The notes beneath the pieces are model-generated. The model worked only from the letters and a program-made list of their open reading frames with translations, was not told the DNA's origin and did no database searches. From Candidatus Hydrogenedentota bacterium (GTDB lineage: Bacteria; Hydrogenedentota; Hydrogenedentia; Hydrogenedentales; SLHB01): 5,056 nucleotides of DNA. The DNA is taken from the NCBI GenBank assembly GCA_003552765.1, contig PUOI01000346.1, positions 1 to 5,056 of the forward strand, given 5' to 3'. The position numbers and the translations under genes were made by a program. Below are positions 4,138-5,056 of the stretch, one piece after another. Numbering within the stretch: position 1 is the stretch's first letter; the number at the start of each line of letters is the position of its first letter.

Positions 4138-5056
4138 TAACGCGGAACGGTTTTCACAAGTATCTGTTAGGCTTTGGCGTGGTGGTGGCCTTTGCCTTGC
4201 TGGGCTGTAACGGTCCAGAAATCATGGGATGCGCCCCGCCTCCTCCGCCAGATTATTCAGACGCGTCACGGTTACTCGAAGCCTACGCGGCCGGCGAACG
4301 CGACTTTGCTGGCGTAGACCTTTCGGAGGCGGGCCTGCGGCATGCGGACCTCCAGGGCGCGAACCTCAAGGACGCGAACCTCACGGGCGCGGATCTCACA
4401 AACGCGGCCCTGCAAGACGCGGATCTCGCGAACGCGGACCTCACAGACGCGAACCTCTCCTTCGCAGACCTCCAAGACACGAACCTCGCCGGCGCGGAGC
4501 TAAAGGGCGCGAACCTCTTAGGCGCGCACTTCGGAAATGCGAACCTCCAAGACGCGAACCTCGTAAATGCGCATCTCCAAGATGCAGACCTCCAAGGCGC
4601 GAATCTTAAGGGCGCAAACCTCATGGACGCGGACCTTTCAAGCGCGGACTTCACGAACGCGGACCTCTCAGGCGCAGACCTCACGGGCGCGAACCTCCAG
4701 GGCGCGGACTTCTCAGGCGCGAACCTCCAGGGCGCAAACCTCGCGCTCGCGGTCCTCGCGCTCGCGGACCTCACGGACGTGAACCTGGAAGACGCTGTGA
4801 ATATCCCCACACAGCTTCAAGAAGACTTCGATGCGTCAAAACTACTCGAAGCCTACGCGGCCGGCGAACGGGATTTTACTGGAGCACGCCTCTCGGGCGC
4901 GGACCTCCAGGGCGCGGGCCTGGCGGATGTAGAGCTGGCGCACGCGGACCTCGTAGGCGCGAACCTCACAGACGCGGACCTAACCAACGCAGACCTCATA
5001 GACGCGGACCTCTCAGGCGCGAACCTCTCGGGCGCGGACCTCTCAGGCGCGAACCT
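4134..5056 (+). CDS. pentapeptide-repeat lipoprotein (3' end outside window)
   Basis: From the ATG at 4134 the frame stays open to the window end: 307 codons plus two bases, with no stop. AGGAGA (4122-4127) lies 6 nt upstream of the start. Residues 1-24 form a lipoprotein signal peptide with lipobox LLGC, so C25 is the likely lipidated residue; a second cysteine, C33, precedes the linker APPPPPD. Then comes a 16-residue cap DASRLLEAYAAGERDF (43-58), about 33 pentapeptides of the form A(D/N)LXX (57-221), and a break VNIPTQLQEDF (222-232). A second cap with one substitution (233-248) and at least 12 more pentapeptides follow. Such repeats fold as a right-handed quadrilateral beta-helix, four repeats per turn, giving about eight coils plus three or more. 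Known pentapeptide proteins include DNA mimics that act on gyrase, but lipid anchoring argues against that here. A structural or binding role in the envelope is more likely. Confidence 0.9.
   Translation, partial: MITRNGFHKYLLGFGVVVAFALLGCNGPEIMGCAPPPPPDYSDASRLLEAYAAGERDFAGVDLSEAGLRHADLQGANLKDANLTGADLTNAALQDADLANADLTDANLSFADLQDTNLAGAELKGANLLGAHFGNANLQDANLVNAHLQDADLQGANLKGANLMDADLSSADFTNADLSGADLTGANLQGADFSGANLQGANLALAVLALADLTDVNLEDAVNIPTQLQEDFDASKLLEAYAAGERDFTGARLSGADLQGAGLADVELAHADLVGANLTDADLTNADLIDADLSGANLSGADLSGAN
4260..4307 (+). repeat. first cap module DASRLLEAYAAGERDF
   Basis: Encodes residues 43-58 and precedes the first pentapeptide block. Bases 4273-4300 are identical to 4843-4870 (28 bp). 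The two copies lie exactly 570 bp apart, which is 38 units of 15 bp, so the duplicated module stays in register with the pentapeptide repeat. Confidence 0.85.
4302..4796 (+). repeat. 15-bp coding repeat array, block 1 (33 pentapeptides)
   Basis: The unit is close to GCG-(G/A)AC-CTC-NNN-(G/A)(G/A)C, encoding A(D/N)LXX. Ala is nearly always GCG, the central residue nearly always CTC, and the third base is highly uniform. Local exact copies show recent unit duplication: GGCGCGAACCTCCAGGGCGC occurs at 4686-4705 and again at 4716-4735, and CTCGCGCTCGCGG at 4740-4752 and 4755-4767. Confidence 0.9.
4830..4877 (+). repeat. second cap module DASKLLEAYAAGERDF
   Basis: Encodes residues 233-248 and differs from the first cap only by K for R. 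It resets the protein to a new pentapeptide block and marks an internal duplication of a cap-plus-repeat module. Confidence 0.85.
4872..5056 (+). repeat. 15-bp coding repeat array, block 2 (runs off window)
   Basis: At least 12 complete pentapeptides, starting with FTGARLSGADLQGAGL. The last 24 bases of the window (5033-5056) repeat 5003-5026 exactly, two units upstream. The array continues past the window end, so its length is unknown. Confidence 0.85.

Noticed and set aside
4229..4810. Arg- and Ser-rich repeat proteins in other frames of the pentapeptide array
   Set aside because: They are frame shadows of the 15-bp repeat; only the 4134 frame has a ribosome-binding site, signal peptide and the known A(D/N)LXX pattern.
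4302..5056. CRISPR array or non-coding satellite as explanation of the regular repeats
   Set aside because: The period is 15 bp with no unique spacers, and the frame is open and encodes a known repeat protein fold.

Overview
The window is GC-rich bacterial DNA. Its four substantial genes all lie on the + strand, separated by roomy intergenic regions. Three of the four products carry an N-terminal export signal: two lipoprotein signals with a lipobox cysteine and one membrane anchor. This points to a Gram-negative (diderm) bacterium. The style of the proteins (acidic-linker YceI lipoprotein, redoxin ending in GC-x-IK, very regular pentapeptide-repeat lipoprotein, ORC/CDC6-like P-loop ATPase) reminds me of environmental Planctomycetota or Hydrogenedentota-like genomes. 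That placement is inference from style; the window holds no marker gene.

Layout. Positions 1-182 (minus strand) hold the 5' part of a small gene with a good ribosome-binding site, interrupted by an in-frame TAA. Positions 183-473 are the divergent upstream region. Positions 474-1922 encode a 482-residue P-loop ATPase. Positions 1923-2079 are a spacer with two short palindromes just before the next gene. Positions 2080-2832 encode a YceI-domain lipoprotein with a strongly acidic linker, closed by a clear intrinsic terminator at 2884-2913. Positions 2914-3279 contain no gene, but they hold a perfect 26-bp inverted repeat (2975-3056) and a plausible promoter. Positions 3280-3900 encode a membrane-anchored redoxin/thioredoxin-fold protein with an unusual C-x3-C active-site region. 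Positions 3897-4137 hold two short overlapping reading frames that may be remnants of one gene. From 4134 to the window end runs a partial pentapeptide-repeat lipoprotein with 15-bp DNA periodicity and an internal module duplication.

How the genes relate. The lipoprotein and redoxin genes are separated by a terminator and by their own upstream regions, so they look like single-gene units rather than one operon. The shared theme is the cell envelope: a lipid-binding-type YceI lipoprotein, a thiol redox protein facing the periplasm, and a beta-helix surface or periplasmic lipoprotein. The ATPase is cytoplasmic and has no recognisable partner here. I see no rRNA, tRNA, CRISPR array, insertion sequence or complete mobile element. 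I also see no convincing multi-gene novel system. The most distinctive items are the pentapeptide-repeat gene that grows in 15-bp units, the nested-palindrome inverted repeat, and the altered redoxin active site.
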